64,000 bases of DNA from Methylotenera oryzisoli (GTDB taxonomy: Bacteria; Pseudomonadota; Gammaproteobacteria; Burkholderiales; Methylophilaceae). Made by a program: the position numbers and the translations under genes. The DNA is taken from NCBI GenBank assembly GCA_945907735.1, contig CAMDTL010000007.1, positions 19,868-83,867 on the forward strand, given 5' to 3'. How positions within the stretch are numbered: position 1 is the first letter of the stretch; the number at the start of each line of letters is the position of its first letter. The notes under the pieces were generated by a model, which saw only the letters and a list, made by a program, of their open reading frames with translations, had not been told where the DNA came from and made no database searches. Of the stretch, positions 39,302 through 47,681 are shown piece by piece.

Positions 39302-39790
39302 TTATCTTCCTAGTTTGTTCTTAATCGCCGCTTCCACCGTGGGCGAGACGAACTGGTGCACGTCGCCATCCAATATAGCGACTTCGCGCACCAGCGTGCT
39401 TGATACAAACATATATTGTTCAGAAGGCGTAAAAAATATGGTCTCTAATTTAGAGTAGAGCTTGCGATTCATGCCGGCGAGTTGAAATTCATACTCAAAA
39501 TCGCTGGCCGCGCGTAAGCCGCGCACCACAATTTGCGCGCCCTGCTCTTGCACAAATTGCATCAATAAGCTATTGAAACCGACCACTTTCACGTTATCTG
39601 CTTTTTTTAAAACACTGTGCGCCAACAATACGCGCTCTTCTAGGCTAAACAACGTGCGCTTATTGGTGCTGCCCGCCACCGCCACGATGACTTCATCAAA
39701 CAAATCGGCGGCACGGCGCACAATATCCTCGTGCCCCAAGGTGATGGGGTCGAATGTGCCAGGGTAAACAGCAATGCAGTTTTTACTCAT
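39302..39790 (-). CDS. coaD: Phosphopantetheine adenylyltransferase
   Basis: CoaD converts 4'-phosphopantetheine to dephospho-CoA. It is 162 residues long. The nucleotidyltransferase motif [20 protein letters not shown] holds the T/HxGH signature. [20 protein letters not shown] near 90 and [17 protein letters not shown] near 122 are diagnostic. It lies near rsmD, its usual neighbour, with a repeat element between them. Confidence 0.97.
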   Translation of the reverse strand: MSKNCIAVYPGTFDPITLGHEDIVRRAADLFDEVIVAVAGSTNKRTLFSLEERVLLAHSVLKKADNVKVVGFNSLLMQFVQEQGAQIVVRGLRAASDFEYEFQLAGMNRKLYSKLETIFFTPSEQYMFVSSTLVREVAILDGDVHQFVSPTVEAAIKNKLGR

Positions 39791-39845
39791 AGAAATAACC
39801 TCAAATTTTCACTATGCTCATTTTAAACCTAAAAACTCACAATTT

Positions 39846-39984
39846 CGTCATTCCCGCGCAGGGGCGTAGCAGGGGTTTCGCACAGCATGCTGTGCGCCTG
39901 CGTAACGGTTGCCAGCACGCCCTGCAAGGGGAATCTAGGCGATTTTCTTAAGTGAACTGAATTCCCACCTGCGCGGGAATGACA
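39846..39984. repeat. Dispersed inverted-repeat element (CGTCATTCC type) overlapping the rsmD 3' end
   Basis: The element begins CGTCATTCCCGCGCAGG and ends CCTGCGCGGGAATGACA, a near-perfect inverted repeat of about 17 bases. Its interior has a second palindrome around CACAGCATGCTGTG (39879). The stop codon and last codons of rsmD lie inside it. Confidence 0.75.
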
Positions 39985-40547
39985 AACGAGAGTAAATGAT
40001 AAAACACATTGCCCGCTTTGCTTTGCTTTTTCACTAGCCAATGTTCATTCGATTTTATCTCAAACTCTGCCTCAACATACACCACGCCATTCTCGCTAAC
40101 ATGCTGATTTAAAAGTGGTAGTAACTTATCTAGCCAAGTTTTATGATAAGGCGGATCACAAAAAATAATATCAAATCTTTGTGTATTCTGACTTAAAAAA
40201 ACTAAGACATCTTGGTTGAGAGTTTGACAATTATCCGCTTTTAAAAGCGTTTGATTTTGCACAAGTGATTGGTAAGCTAAATTAGAACTTTCAATCATCA
40301 CTACATTTTTGGCATTGCGTGATAAGGCCTCAAACCCAAACGCACCCGTGCCTGCGAACAAATCTAAACAGGTTTTGCCTGTTAAATCTTGTCCCAGCCA
40401 ATTAAATACCGTGATGCGCACGCGCTCTGGCGTAGGGCGTAAACCTTCAACAGTCGGGAATTTTAATAATCGACTGCGCCAAACACCAGCATTGATGCGG
40501 ACTTGGTTGGTGGTGCTGGTTCTTTTTGTTGATTTTGAAGATGGCAA
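39948..40547 (-). CDS. rsmD: 16S rRNA (guanine966-N2)-methyltransferase
   Basis: RsmD methylates G966 of 16S rRNA. It is 199 residues long. RINAGVWRSRLLKFP, LRPTPERVRITVFNWLG, DLFAGTGAFGFEALSR near residue 62 (SAM motif I) and IIFCDPPYHKTWLD near 128 (catalytic NPPY-type motif) are diagnostic. The start appears to be TTG at 40547, as no ATG is near. The last 12 or so residues (VIPAQVGIQFT) are encoded by a repeat element and are not part of the family. Confidence 0.94.
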   Translation of the reverse strand: MPSSKSTKRTSTTNQVRINAGVWRSRLLKFPTVEGLRPTPERVRITVFNWLGQDLTGKTCLDLFAGTGAFGFEALSRNAKNVVMIESSNLAYQSLVQNQTLLKADNCQTLNQDVLVFLSQNTQRFDIIFCDPPYHKTWLDKLLPLLNQHVSENGVVYVEAEFEIKSNEHWLVKKQSKAGNVFYHLLSFVIPAQVGIQFT

Positions 40548-40599
40548 ACTATTAAATAGTGCAAATTAAAGGTAACAGCTTAACTAAATATCTATCCAT

Positions 40600-40736
40600 T
40601 GTCATTCCGATGAAATGAGATTAGCAGACAAGCCACGAAGTGGATACTCGCAAAGTCGGAATCTAGTGACTTTAAAGACGCTGGATTCCCCTGTATCGCC
40701 GTACGGGGCAGGCTCAGAGTCAAGCACAGAATGACG
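40600..40736. repeat. Dispersed repeat element upstream of rsmD
   Basis: It begins TGTCATTCCGATG, contains GGAATCTAGTGAC and GGATTCCCC, and ends AGAATGACGG. It belongs to the same CGTCATTCC...GGAATGACA family as the element at 39846, though its interior differs. It fills the gap between the M16 gene pair and rsmD. Confidence 0.65.
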
Positions 40737-40742
40737 GATTAT

Positions 40743-42038
40743 TTACTGCGCGGCGACAGTAATGGTCACGAAATTTTCAGGTTTTACGCGTCGTTGAAAC
40801 GCATCTTGAATTTTCCTAGCGGTCACTTTTGAAATTTCTTTATTAAAATCATCAAGATAAGTCATTGGCAATTTATAAAAACCAATCACGCTCAAGTAAT
40901 CCAAAATCTTGCCATTACTATCAATCCGCATAGGGAAGCCCCCAGTAATATTATCTTTTGCCGCTTTAAGCTCTTTCTCCGTTACCCCATTTTGCATAAA
41001 TCTAGCCAAAGTAGCGTTCACCACTGTGAGCGCCTCGCTCGCTTGTTCTTTTTTGGTTTGCAAACCAATTTGAAATGGGCCCAGCTCGGCCATCGGCATA
41101 AAATAGCTGTACACGCTGTAAACCAACCCACGTTTTTCGCGCACTTCCTCAGTCAGCCGCGAAACAAAACCGCCACCACCCAAAATATAGTTGCCGACAT
41201 AGAGTGAAAAATAATCCGCGTCGCCACGCTTAAGGCCTGGGTAGCCCAGCAAAATGTGCGCTTGTGAAGCAGGATGCTTAATATTTTGTACGCGGGCAGA
41301 AGTTGGTACAAGCACCTCTGAAATCTTTGTCAATGTTGGCCCATGGGGCAGATCTTTTGAGATTTTTTCGGCAGTTTCACGCGCTTGTGGCTCTGTCATG
41401 TCGCCAATCAGCGCAATGACCGCACTTTTGGCGGTATAGAAAGTTTGATAAAAACTGACTAAATCGTCACGCTTCATCGCCATAATGGTGTCAATCTCGC
41501 CATTTTCATCCAAGCCATATGGATGATTTGGGTAGAGTGCCTGCATAAACGCTTTGTTCGAGATGCTTTCTGGTTGCATTGCGGCTTCTTTTAATCCTGC
41601 CACAATGCGCGTTTTTTCACGTTCCAAAATAGCCTGCGGAAAGTCTGGTTTATGCAAAATTTTATTAAAAGTTTCCAGTGCTTTTGCTTGCTCGCTAGTG
41701 AGTGTGCGCAACTTAAACGCGGCGCGATCTGCATCCAACTCACCGCCAAAAATTGCGCCAATATCGGCAAATTTGTTAGTAATCACTTCTTCTGACATGG
41801 CTTCTGTACCTAGCGTCATCATATAACGTGTCACCCCTGCTACACCCGATGTCGCTTTGGTATCGCGCGCACTGCCAGCGGGGAAATTCACCGCCAAATC
41901 GATAATCGGCAGGTCGTGATTCTCGACAAAATACACTTCTGAACCGCTGCTGGTTTGCCAGTGTTGGATTTTAACTGCGGCGTTTGCTGTAAAGCCATAC
42001 ACAACAAAAAGTAAGGTAAGCACAATTTTATAAAACAT
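40743..42038 (-). CDS. M16-family zinc peptidase-like protein, catalytically inactive partner
   Basis: Predicted periplasmic, with the signal peptide MFYKIVLTLLFVVYGFTANA from the ATG at 42038. The 431 residues cover the M16 N- and C-terminal halves (NFPAGSARDTKATSGVAGVT at the position of the active site). The HxxEH motif is missing: the aligned region reads GVAGVTRYMMTLGT. The C-terminal half has GYPGLKRGDADYFSLYVGNY and GGGGFVSRLTEEVREKRGLV. This fits the B subunit of a two-gene M16 heterodimer whose active partner lies 19 bases upstream. Confidence 0.88.
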   Translation of the reverse strand: MFYKIVLTLLFVVYGFTANAAVKIQHWQTSSGSEVYFVENHDLPIIDLAVNFPAGSARDTKATSGVAGVTRYMMTLGTEAMSEEVITNKFADIGAIFGGELDADRAAFKLRTLTSEQAKALETFNKILHKPDFPQAILEREKTRIVAGLKEAAMQPESISNKAFMQALYPNHPYGLDENGEIDTIMAMKRDDLVSFYQTFYTAKSAVIALIGDMTEPQARETAEKISKDLPHGPTLTKISEVLVPTSARVQNIKHPASQAHILLGYPGLKRGDADYFSLYVGNYILGGGGFVSRLTEEVREKRGLVYSVYSYFMPMAELGPFQIGLQTKKEQASEALTVVNATLARFMQNGVTEKELKAAKDNITGGFPMRIDSNGKILDYLSVIGFYKLPMTYLDDFNKEISKVTARKIQDAFQRRVKPENFVTITVAAQ

Positions 42039-42057
42039 TTTTATTCTCTGAATTTTC

Positions 42058-43482
42058 TTAATGCGTGTGGGGTTGTCCGATGGGTTTCGCATTCGGATCA
42101 ATCGGTTGCGGGTCTAGCGTTGCCACCGTCATATTATCTTTAATCAGGTATTTCTTCGCCACCGCCTGAATTTGCGTTGAAGTCACCGCCTTCAATTTCT
42201 CAGAATATTCATCCAATAAGCGCCAACTGTAGCCCATGGTTTCAAGCTGACCGATTTGCATGGCTTGGTAAAACATCGAATCACGTTGGTAAATATCGGA
42301 TGCAATCACCGCCACTTTTACGCGATCCAGCTCTTGCTGCGTCACACCGCCCGTTTTAATCAACTCAACTTGTGCAAGTAATGCAGCTTCTAATTCCGCC
42401 ACGGTTTTGCCTTCAGAAGGCGTACCCACAAACTCAAAAAGTGATTCACGTCCGCGTGAGGTACTGTCGTAACCCGCACCGACATCCACCGCCAAGGCGG
42501 TTTCGCGCACGAGTTTTTGGTTTAATCTAGCAGAATCATTACCACTGAGCACCCCCGCTAGAACATCCAATGCATAAGGCTCCCAGTCCTGTTCTGGCGT
42601 GATTGAAGCACTGGATAATTCAAACCCCACTAGCGTAGGCACATGGAAACCCATCGTCAAATACGGCAACTTGCCTGGTGCTTTTACCACCACGCGGCGC
42701 TCGCCAATTTGCACTGGCTCAGTTTGCGGTTTACGCATAGGCAAAATATGCGACTTTAATGGGCCAAAATATTGCTTAGCAAGTTTTAAAACATCAGCCG
42801 TTTTTACATCACCAACCACCACAATCGTCGCGTTATTAGGCGCATACCACGTGCGATACCACTCACGCGCATCGGCGGCGGTCATGTTTTCCAAATCGTT
42901 CATCCAGCCCACCACTGGCCGTGCGTAAGGGTGCGCTTTAAACGCGGTCGCTTGAAATTGCTCATTCACCTTGGATTGCGGCTTGTCTTCGGTGCGCCAG
43001 CGACGCTCTTCCATCACCACTTGAATTTCTTTAACAAACTCTGCATCAGTAATTTGTAAATTCACCATGCGGTCAGCTTCTAACTTGAATGATAGCGGCA
43101 ATCTAGATTTTTCTAACTGCTGAAAATAACAAGTGTAATCTTGCCCAGTAAACGCATTTTCTTTACCGCCAGCGGCTGCAACCATGCGAGAAAACTGCCC
43201 TGCTTTCACTTTTTTTGTGCCTTTGAACATCATGTGTTCCAGCACATGCGCCACGCCCGTTTTGCCATTCACTTCATCCAGCGCCCCTGCGCGATACCAC
43301 ACTTGCGACACCACGACTGGCGCACGATGATCTTCTTGCACCACAAGCTTTAAGCCATTGCTGAGCTTAAATTCTTGAATTTCTGCTTTTACCAATGCAG
43401 GCATGAGCATGCAAAACCCTAGCAGCAGGCTTGTTTTAAAATGTGTAAATTGCAAAATTTTTCCTATTATTTCCAAAGTCAT
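42058..43482 (-). CDS. M16-family zinc peptidase, active partner
   Basis: Periplasmic metalloprotease (PqqL/YmxG type). The zinc motif HVLEH lies at about residues 79-83 in GVAHVLEHMMFKGT, and the distal Glu is in VVMEERRWRTED near 160. It is 474 residues from the ATG at 43482. A TTG at 43455, with AGGA seven bases upstream, would give the cleaner signal peptide start MQFTHFKTSLLLGF, so the true start may be there. The substrate is unknown; the pair is often next to rsmD and ftsY in betaproteobacteria. Confidence 0.9.
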   Translation of the reverse strand: MTLEIIGKILQFTHFKTSLLLGFCMLMPALVKAEIQEFKLSNGLKLVVQEDHRAPVVVSQVWYRAGALDEVNGKTGVAHVLEHMMFKGTKKVKAGQFSRMVAAAGGKENAFTGQDYTCYFQQLEKSRLPLSFKLEADRMVNLQITDAEFVKEIQVVMEERRWRTEDKPQSKVNEQFQATAFKAHPYARPVVGWMNDLENMTAADAREWYRTWYAPNNATIVVVGDVKTADVLKLAKQYFGPLKSHILPMRKPQTEPVQIGERRVVVKAPGKLPYLTMGFHVPTLVGFELSSASITPEQDWEPYALDVLAGVLSGNDSARLNQKLVRETALAVDVGAGYDSTSRGRESLFEFVGTPSEGKTVAELEAALLAQVELIKTGGVTQQELDRVKVAVIASDIYQRDSMFYQAMQIGQLETMGYSWRLLDEYSEKLKAVTSTQIQAVAKKYLIKDNMTVATLDPQPIDPNAKPIGQPHTH

Positions 43483-43549
43483 CCTAATGACCCATTCTAA
43501 TTTGCTTTAGTTCGTAGCAGCAATGTGAGATTACGATTAAAATAGCACG

Positions 43550-44545
43550 ATGTTTGATTTTTTAAAAAAGAAACCCACCGAAGAAGCTGCAAAACCTGCG
43601 GAAACCACTACAACAAAGCCAGAAGAAGCAACGCAACCCGCTAGTTTTACGCAGCGACTTAAGCAAGGACTCTCCAAAACCCGCAATCTGCTTGGCTCAC
43701 AGCTAAATAATTTATTCGGCGGCGGTAAAATTAATGCGGAAACGTACGAAGAATTAGAAACGATTTTGCTAACCAGTGATATTGGCGTTGCCGCTACGCA
43801 AAAGCTTTTAGATAACTTAAAAAAACGCGTAAAGCGTGAGAATTTGGAAGACACTTCCGCACTAAAAGCAGCGCTGAAAGCTGAATTATTAAACGTTTTA
43901 ACACCATTAGAAGTGCCGCTACAGACCAATACTCATACACCTTGCGTAATCATGCTGGCAGGTGTGAATGGCGCGGGTAAAACCACCACTATCGGCAAAC
44001 TCGCCAAGTTATTTCAAAGCCAAGGCAACAGCGTGTTGATTGCCGCAGGCGATACATTTCGCGCCGCCGCCAGAGAGCAATTACAGGTGTGGGGCGAACG
44101 TAACAATGTACATGTGATTGCGTCCGAAGGCGGCGACCCAGCCGCAGTCATTTTTGACGCAGTGAATTCGGCTATTGTCAAAAAAATTGATGTTGTCATC
44201 GCCGATACGGCTGGTCGATTGCCGACTCAGATGCACTTGATGAACGAAATTAAAAAAGTGCAACGGGTAATCAATAAGGCCTTGCCTGGCGCACCGCACG
44301 AGATTTTGTTGGTCATCGACGCCAACACAGGTCAAAATGCAGTAAGCCAAGTGAAAGCCTTTGACGATGCGCTTGGCGTCACTGGCTTGGTACTCAGCAA
44401 GCTTGATGGCACCGCCAAGGGCGGTGTGATTGCTGCCATTGCGGAAGCGCGTCCAATCCCCATTCGCTATATTGGCATTGGCGAAGTGATTGATGATTTA
44501 CGCCCGTTTAGTGCGCAAGAGTTTGTTGATGCGTTATTTGACTAA
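43550..44545 (+). CDS. ftsY: Signal recognition particle receptor FtsY
   Basis: A GTPase that docks the SRP-ribosome complex at the membrane. It is 331 residues, with a short N-terminal acidic region (Thr/Glu/Pro-rich, about 40 residues) shorter than in E. coli. The NG domain has GVNGAGKTTTIGKLA near 142 (G1), DTFRAAAREQL, DTAGRLPTQMHLMNEI near 222 and SKLDGTAKGGVI near 283. It is the first gene of ftsYEX. Confidence 0.96.
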   Translation: MFDFLKKKPTEEAAKPAETTTTKPEEATQPASFTQRLKQGLSKTRNLLGSQLNNLFGGGKINAETYEELETILLTSDIGVAATQKLLDNLKKRVKRENLEDTSALKAALKAELLNVLTPLEVPLQTNTHTPCVIMLAGVNGAGKTTTIGKLAKLFQSQGNSVLIAAGDTFRAAAREQLQVWGERNNVHVIASEGGDPAAVIFDAVNSAIVKKIDVVIADTAGRLPTQMHLMNEIKKVQRVINKALPGAPHEILLVIDANTGQNAVSQVKAFDDALGVTGLVLSKLDGTAKGGVIAAIAEARPIPIRYIGIGEVIDDLRPFSAQEFVDALFD

Positions 44546-44558
44546 GTTATAATAATTT

Positions 44559-45227
44559 ATGATTAATTTCGACCAAGTCACTAAGCGTTACCCTAGCAGC
44601 CACGAGGCACTTAGCAACGTGAGCTTTAGCATCGAGCAAGGTGAAATGGTGTACGTCACGGGACATTCTGGCGCAGGTAAAAGCACGTTATTGAAGCTAA
44701 TGACGGCGATTGAGCGGCCAACGACTGGCACGGTTTTAATTAACAATCAAAATGTGAGCAAGCTCAAAGAAGCCACTTTGCCTTATATTCGGCGTAAATT
44801 TGGCTTGGTGTTTCAAGACCACAAACTGTTGTACGACCGCAATTGTTATCACAATGTGGCGCTAGCGCTGGCGATTAACGGCATTACAGGCACTGAAGCT
44901 GGCAAACGCATACGCGCAGCACTAGACAAAGTAGGTTTATTGGGCAAAGAAAAATCTATGCCAATTACGCTCTCAGGTGGAGAGCAACAACGGCTGGCCA
45001 TCGCACGGGCAGTAGCTTCCAGGCCATCCATACTGATTGCGGATGAACCGACTGGCAATTTAGATAAAAATTACGCAGCGGATATTTTGACGCTGTTTAA
45101 CGCGTTTCAGCAAGTGGGCGTGACGGTGATTATTGCCACGCATGATGCACTGGGTAACGTAAATGAGCGCAACAAAATATTGCATTTAGACCACGGCAAG
45201 TTAGTGGCCGCCGAGGTTTCCGCATGA
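44559..45227 (+). CDS. ftsE: Cell division ATP-binding protein FtsE
   Basis: The ATPase of the FtsEX complex that activates septal peptidoglycan hydrolases. It is 222 residues long. Walker A GHSGAGKSTLLKL lies near residue 36, GLVFQDHKLL carries the Q-loop, LSGGEQQRLAIARA is the signature near 140 and ILIADEPTGNLD is Walker B. It begins 13 bases after ftsY, and its stop overlaps the ftsX start (ATGA). Confidence 0.97.
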   Translation: MINFDQVTKRYPSSHEALSNVSFSIEQGEMVYVTGHSGAGKSTLLKLMTAIERPTTGTVLINNQNVSKLKEATLPYIRRKFGLVFQDHKLLYDRNCYHNVALALAINGITGTEAGKRIRAALDKVGLLGKEKSMPITLSGGEQQRLAIARAVASRPSILIADEPTGNLDKNYAADILTLFNAFQQVGVTVIIATHDALGNVNERNKILHLDHGKLVAAEVSA

Positions 45228-46129
45228 AAGCATGGCTGACACAACACACGCAAGCCCTTAACCTAGTGTTACGGCGCTTTAAAACCAACAAGCTCAGCAC
45301 GCTGCTGATTTGCTTAGCAATAGGCGTGACACTTGCCTTGATGAGCACATTATATGTGGTGTTAGACAGTGTAAATGGGTTGGCCAATCGCGTAAAAAGT
45401 GAATCACAAATGAGCGTTTTTTTAGCTTTGGAGCACGATGCAGATGCGGTTGCCACAATTAAAACTGCGCTTGAAAGCAATGCAGATATTAAAACCTTTA
45501 AGTTTGTTGCAAAACAAGAAGCGCTTAGCCAATTGCAAGCGGCCGATGCGAATAACGACGTGCTGAATTCGCTGGAAAATAACCCATTGCCAGACGCATT
45601 TTTTGTGCAACCGAGCAGGCTAGACGCTGATTCAATTGAAAGCCTTAGCAATAATCTAAGTCAATTGGACGGCGTTGACGAAGTAGTGCTGGATGGCGCT
45701 TGGATTAAACGCTTGAATTATTTATTGGCGCTGGGCAACAAAGCCATGCTGATTATGGCGAGTTTGCTGGCATTTGCGCTGGTGGCAGTCATCGGCAACA
45801 CCGTGCGCATGCAAATTGTGACACAGCATACAGAGATAGAATTAAGCCGCTTAATTGGCGCGACTAAAAGCTTTATTCGGCGTCCATTTTTATATGTAGG
45901 TGCGCTGTATGGATTAATTGGCGGGCTGTTAGCGCTATTGATTACGTTTGCGGTGATTTACCTATTTAACCAATCTCTCGCCCCGCTGGCGGCCGAATAT
46001 CAAACCAATTTCTCGTTAAATTTCCCCAACTTATTTACTTGTGCTATCACCTGCTTGTTAGCTTTGGCTGTTGGGCTAATCTCAGCGCATCTCGCTGTGA
46101 CAAAATATTTACTCACATCTAGCCAATAA
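45224..46129 (+). CDS. ftsX: Cell division protein FtsX
   Basis: Membrane partner of FtsE. It is 301 residues long. One transmembrane segment lies near the N-terminus (LLICLAIGVTLALMSTLYVV), then a periplasmic loop (about 60-165), then three further segments (about 172-195, 222-250 and 268-292). The motif ELSRLIGATKSFIRRPFLYV near 205 is typical. Its end lies 28 bases before the CIRCE of rpoH. Confidence 0.95.
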   Translation: MKAWLTQHTQALNLVLRRFKTNKLSTLLICLAIGVTLALMSTLYVVLDSVNGLANRVKSESQMSVFLALEHDADAVATIKTALESNADIKTFKFVAKQEALSQLQAADANNDVLNSLENNPLPDAFFVQPSRLDADSIESLSNNLSQLDGVDEVVLDGAWIKRLNYLLALGNKAMLIMASLLAFALVAVIGNTVRMQIVTQHTEIELSRLIGATKSFIRRPFLYVGALYGLIGGLLALLITFAVIYLFNQSLAPLAAEYQTNFSLNFPNLFTCAITCLLALAVGLISAHLAVTKYLLTSSQ

Positions 46130-46157
46130 ATTTTTACGTTTTTGAAACTTTTTGCAT

Positions 46158-46184
46158 CTAGCACTCTCAAAGCTAGAGTGCTAA
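46158..46184 (+). promoter_or_regulatory. CIRCE element (HrcA operator) upstream of rpoH
   Basis: CTAGCACTC (46158-46166), nine bases, then GAGTGCTAA (46176-46184). This matches the CIRCE consensus TTAGCACTC-N9-GAGTGCTAA at 17 of 18 positions. It overlaps a possible sigma-70 promoter (TTGCAT at 46152, TAGAGT at 46174, 16-base spacing). It lies 34 bases before the rpoH translation start. The hrcA gene is in the same window. Confidence 0.9.
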
Positions 46185-46204
46185 AATAGCATTGATTATT
46201 CATT

Positions 46205-46210
46205 AAGGAG
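46205..46210 (+). promoter_or_regulatory. Shine-Dalgarno of rpoH that points to an ATA start codon
   Basis: AAGGAG is a near-ideal ribosome-binding site. Seven bases downstream, at 46218-46220, the in-frame codon is ATA. The frame has no ATG, GTG or TTG between the upstream stop (46182) and the ATG at 46272. Confidence 0.75.
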
Positions 46211-46217
46211 TTCTACC

Positions 46218-47072
46218 ATAAACGCTTTAACTATACCGTCGATTTCGTCATTAGATAGCTTTGATCAGTACATGCGTGCAATTAAGGCCTTTCCGCTATT
46301 GAGCGCGGAAGAAGAACATGATTATGCAACGCGTCTTAAAAATAATAATGACTTGGAAGCTGCCCAGATGTTGATTGTTTCGCACTTACGTTTAGTTGTG
46401 AGCATCGCACGCGGTTATATGGGCTATGGTTTACCGCAAGCTGATTTAATTCAAGAAGGTAACATTGGGTTAATGAAGGCAGTAAAACGCTTTGACCCAG
46501 ATCGTGGCGTGCGCTTAGTGTCATTTGCCATGCATTGGATTAAAGCCGAAATAAACGAATTTATCGTACGCAACTGGCGCCTGGTTAAAACGGCGACCAC
46601 CAAAGCACAACGTAAATTATTCTTTAATTTACGTAGCATGAAAAAAGGCATGGGCTCACTACAACCAGATGAGGTGAATCACATCGCCAAAGAGCTAAAC
46701 GTGAAGCCTGATGAAGTGCTGGAGATGGAGTATCGCTTGAACGGGCATGAAATTTCGCTCGACGCGCACATTGATGATGACGGCGATGAAAGCTTTAGCC
46801 CGATTGCTTATTTAGAGGATGAAAGCCCAGAACCTTCTGAGTTTTTAGAGATTCAACAAAATGAGCAATTGCAATCTAAAGGCTTAAGCAAAGCGCTGAT
46901 GCACTTGGATGAACGTAGCCGCCGCGTATTAGAAGCGCGCTGGTTAACTGAGAATGCCAGCTCAACACTACATGACTTGGCAGCCGAGTTTGGTGTTTCT
47001 GCCGAGCGCATTCGCCAAATTGAACAAAAAGCCATGCAAAAGATTAAAGGCATGCTCCTACAAGCCGCATAA
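46218..47072 (+). CDS. rpoH: Heat-shock sigma factor RpoH (sigma-32)
   Basis: Group 3 sigma factor for heat-shock promoters. Region 2 has DLIQEGNIGLMKAVKRFDP and VSFAMHWIKAEINEFI; the RpoH box is QRKLFFNLR near residue 137; region 4.2 has LAAEFGVSAERIRQIEQKAM. The conserved opening SSLDSFDQYMRAIKAFPLLS aligns with E. coli NLDSYIRAANAWPMLS. It needs translation to begin upstream of the first ATG (46272), and the Shine-Dalgarno fits ATA at 46218, which gives 284 residues. Starting at 46272 would give 266 residues and lose part of the conserved start. The order ftsY-ftsE-ftsX-rpoH is as in E. coli. Confidence 0.9.
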   Translation: MNALTIPSISSLDSFDQYMRAIKAFPLLSAEEEHDYATRLKNNNDLEAAQMLIVSHLRLVVSIARGYMGYGLPQADLIQEGNIGLMKAVKRFDPDRGVRLVSFAMHWIKAEINEFIVRNWRLVKTATTKAQRKLFFNLRSMKKGMGSLQPDEVNHIAKELNVKPDEVLEMEYRLNGHEISLDAHIDDDGDESFSPIAYLEDESPEPSEFLEIQQNEQLQSKGLSKALMHLDERSRRVLEARWLTENASSTLHDLAAEFGVSAERIRQIEQKAMQKIKGMLLQAA

Positions 47073-47106
47073 AAATTGGCTCACAGCGCATGTTTTTAAC
47101 ATAAAG

Positions 47107-47125
47107 CCGACTTTAAGTCGGTTTT
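47107..47125 (+). terminator. Intrinsic terminator of rpoH
   Basis: CCGAC and GTCGG flank a TTTAA loop and are followed by TTTT, 35 bases after the rpoH stop. The end of the opposing GTPase remnant overlaps it. Confidence 0.75.
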
Positions 47126-47439
47126 GTAGAGCCGTACAATAATTCGGTCGGGCACATCGTAGTGCGGCCAACGCTTGATGGCAGCAAACGTTGTCCATAG
47201 TCAGCAAAGAAAATCGCGTTGATTAATTCTGATTTACCGCGTGAGAATTCCGCCACAAACGCCACGATTAATTTATCTTCACGCAAGCGCTCAAGCAAAT
47301 GGGTAATACGCCAATCTATCTGCGCATCACTCAGCTCCTGCTCGTTTAGCCAGCTACGGTAATCGCAAATACTGCCAACCAGCGCCGTTCTCCACTCAGA
47401 GTAGACTACAAACTGATGCGCTAATTTAGCTTCTGCCAT
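47113..47439 (-). pseudogene. N-terminal remnant of a dynamin-like GTPase
   Basis: A 108-codon frame encodes the start of a dynamin-family protein: a helical N-terminus, then the G1 region FVAEFSRGKSELINAIFF near residue 61 and GRTTMCPTELLYG near 90, where the switch I Thr would be. The frame then stops after about five unrelated residues, within the rpoH terminator. Dynamin-like proteins of this type are several hundred residues long, so most of the GTPase domain and all of the stalk are missing. The spacer 47440-47681 beyond it holds nothing I can name. Confidence 0.75.
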
Positions 47440-47681
47440 TCAAATCCCCAAAAGCAATGCCAGAATTAACCACTTTTCTAACAGATGACCTTTATCATGT
47501 CCATGTAAATAGTCAAATAAATCAGCAACATCACTAATATTTAATCTAATTTCCGATGAAAGGTGACTATTTAACGACAACCGATTCAATATTCAAAAAA
47601 GTTGTGGTAAAAAGCGCTAATTTATTAGCTTACGGGCATGTTCTGCTATTATTCTACCTCACACTTTTAGCTACATTTTGA

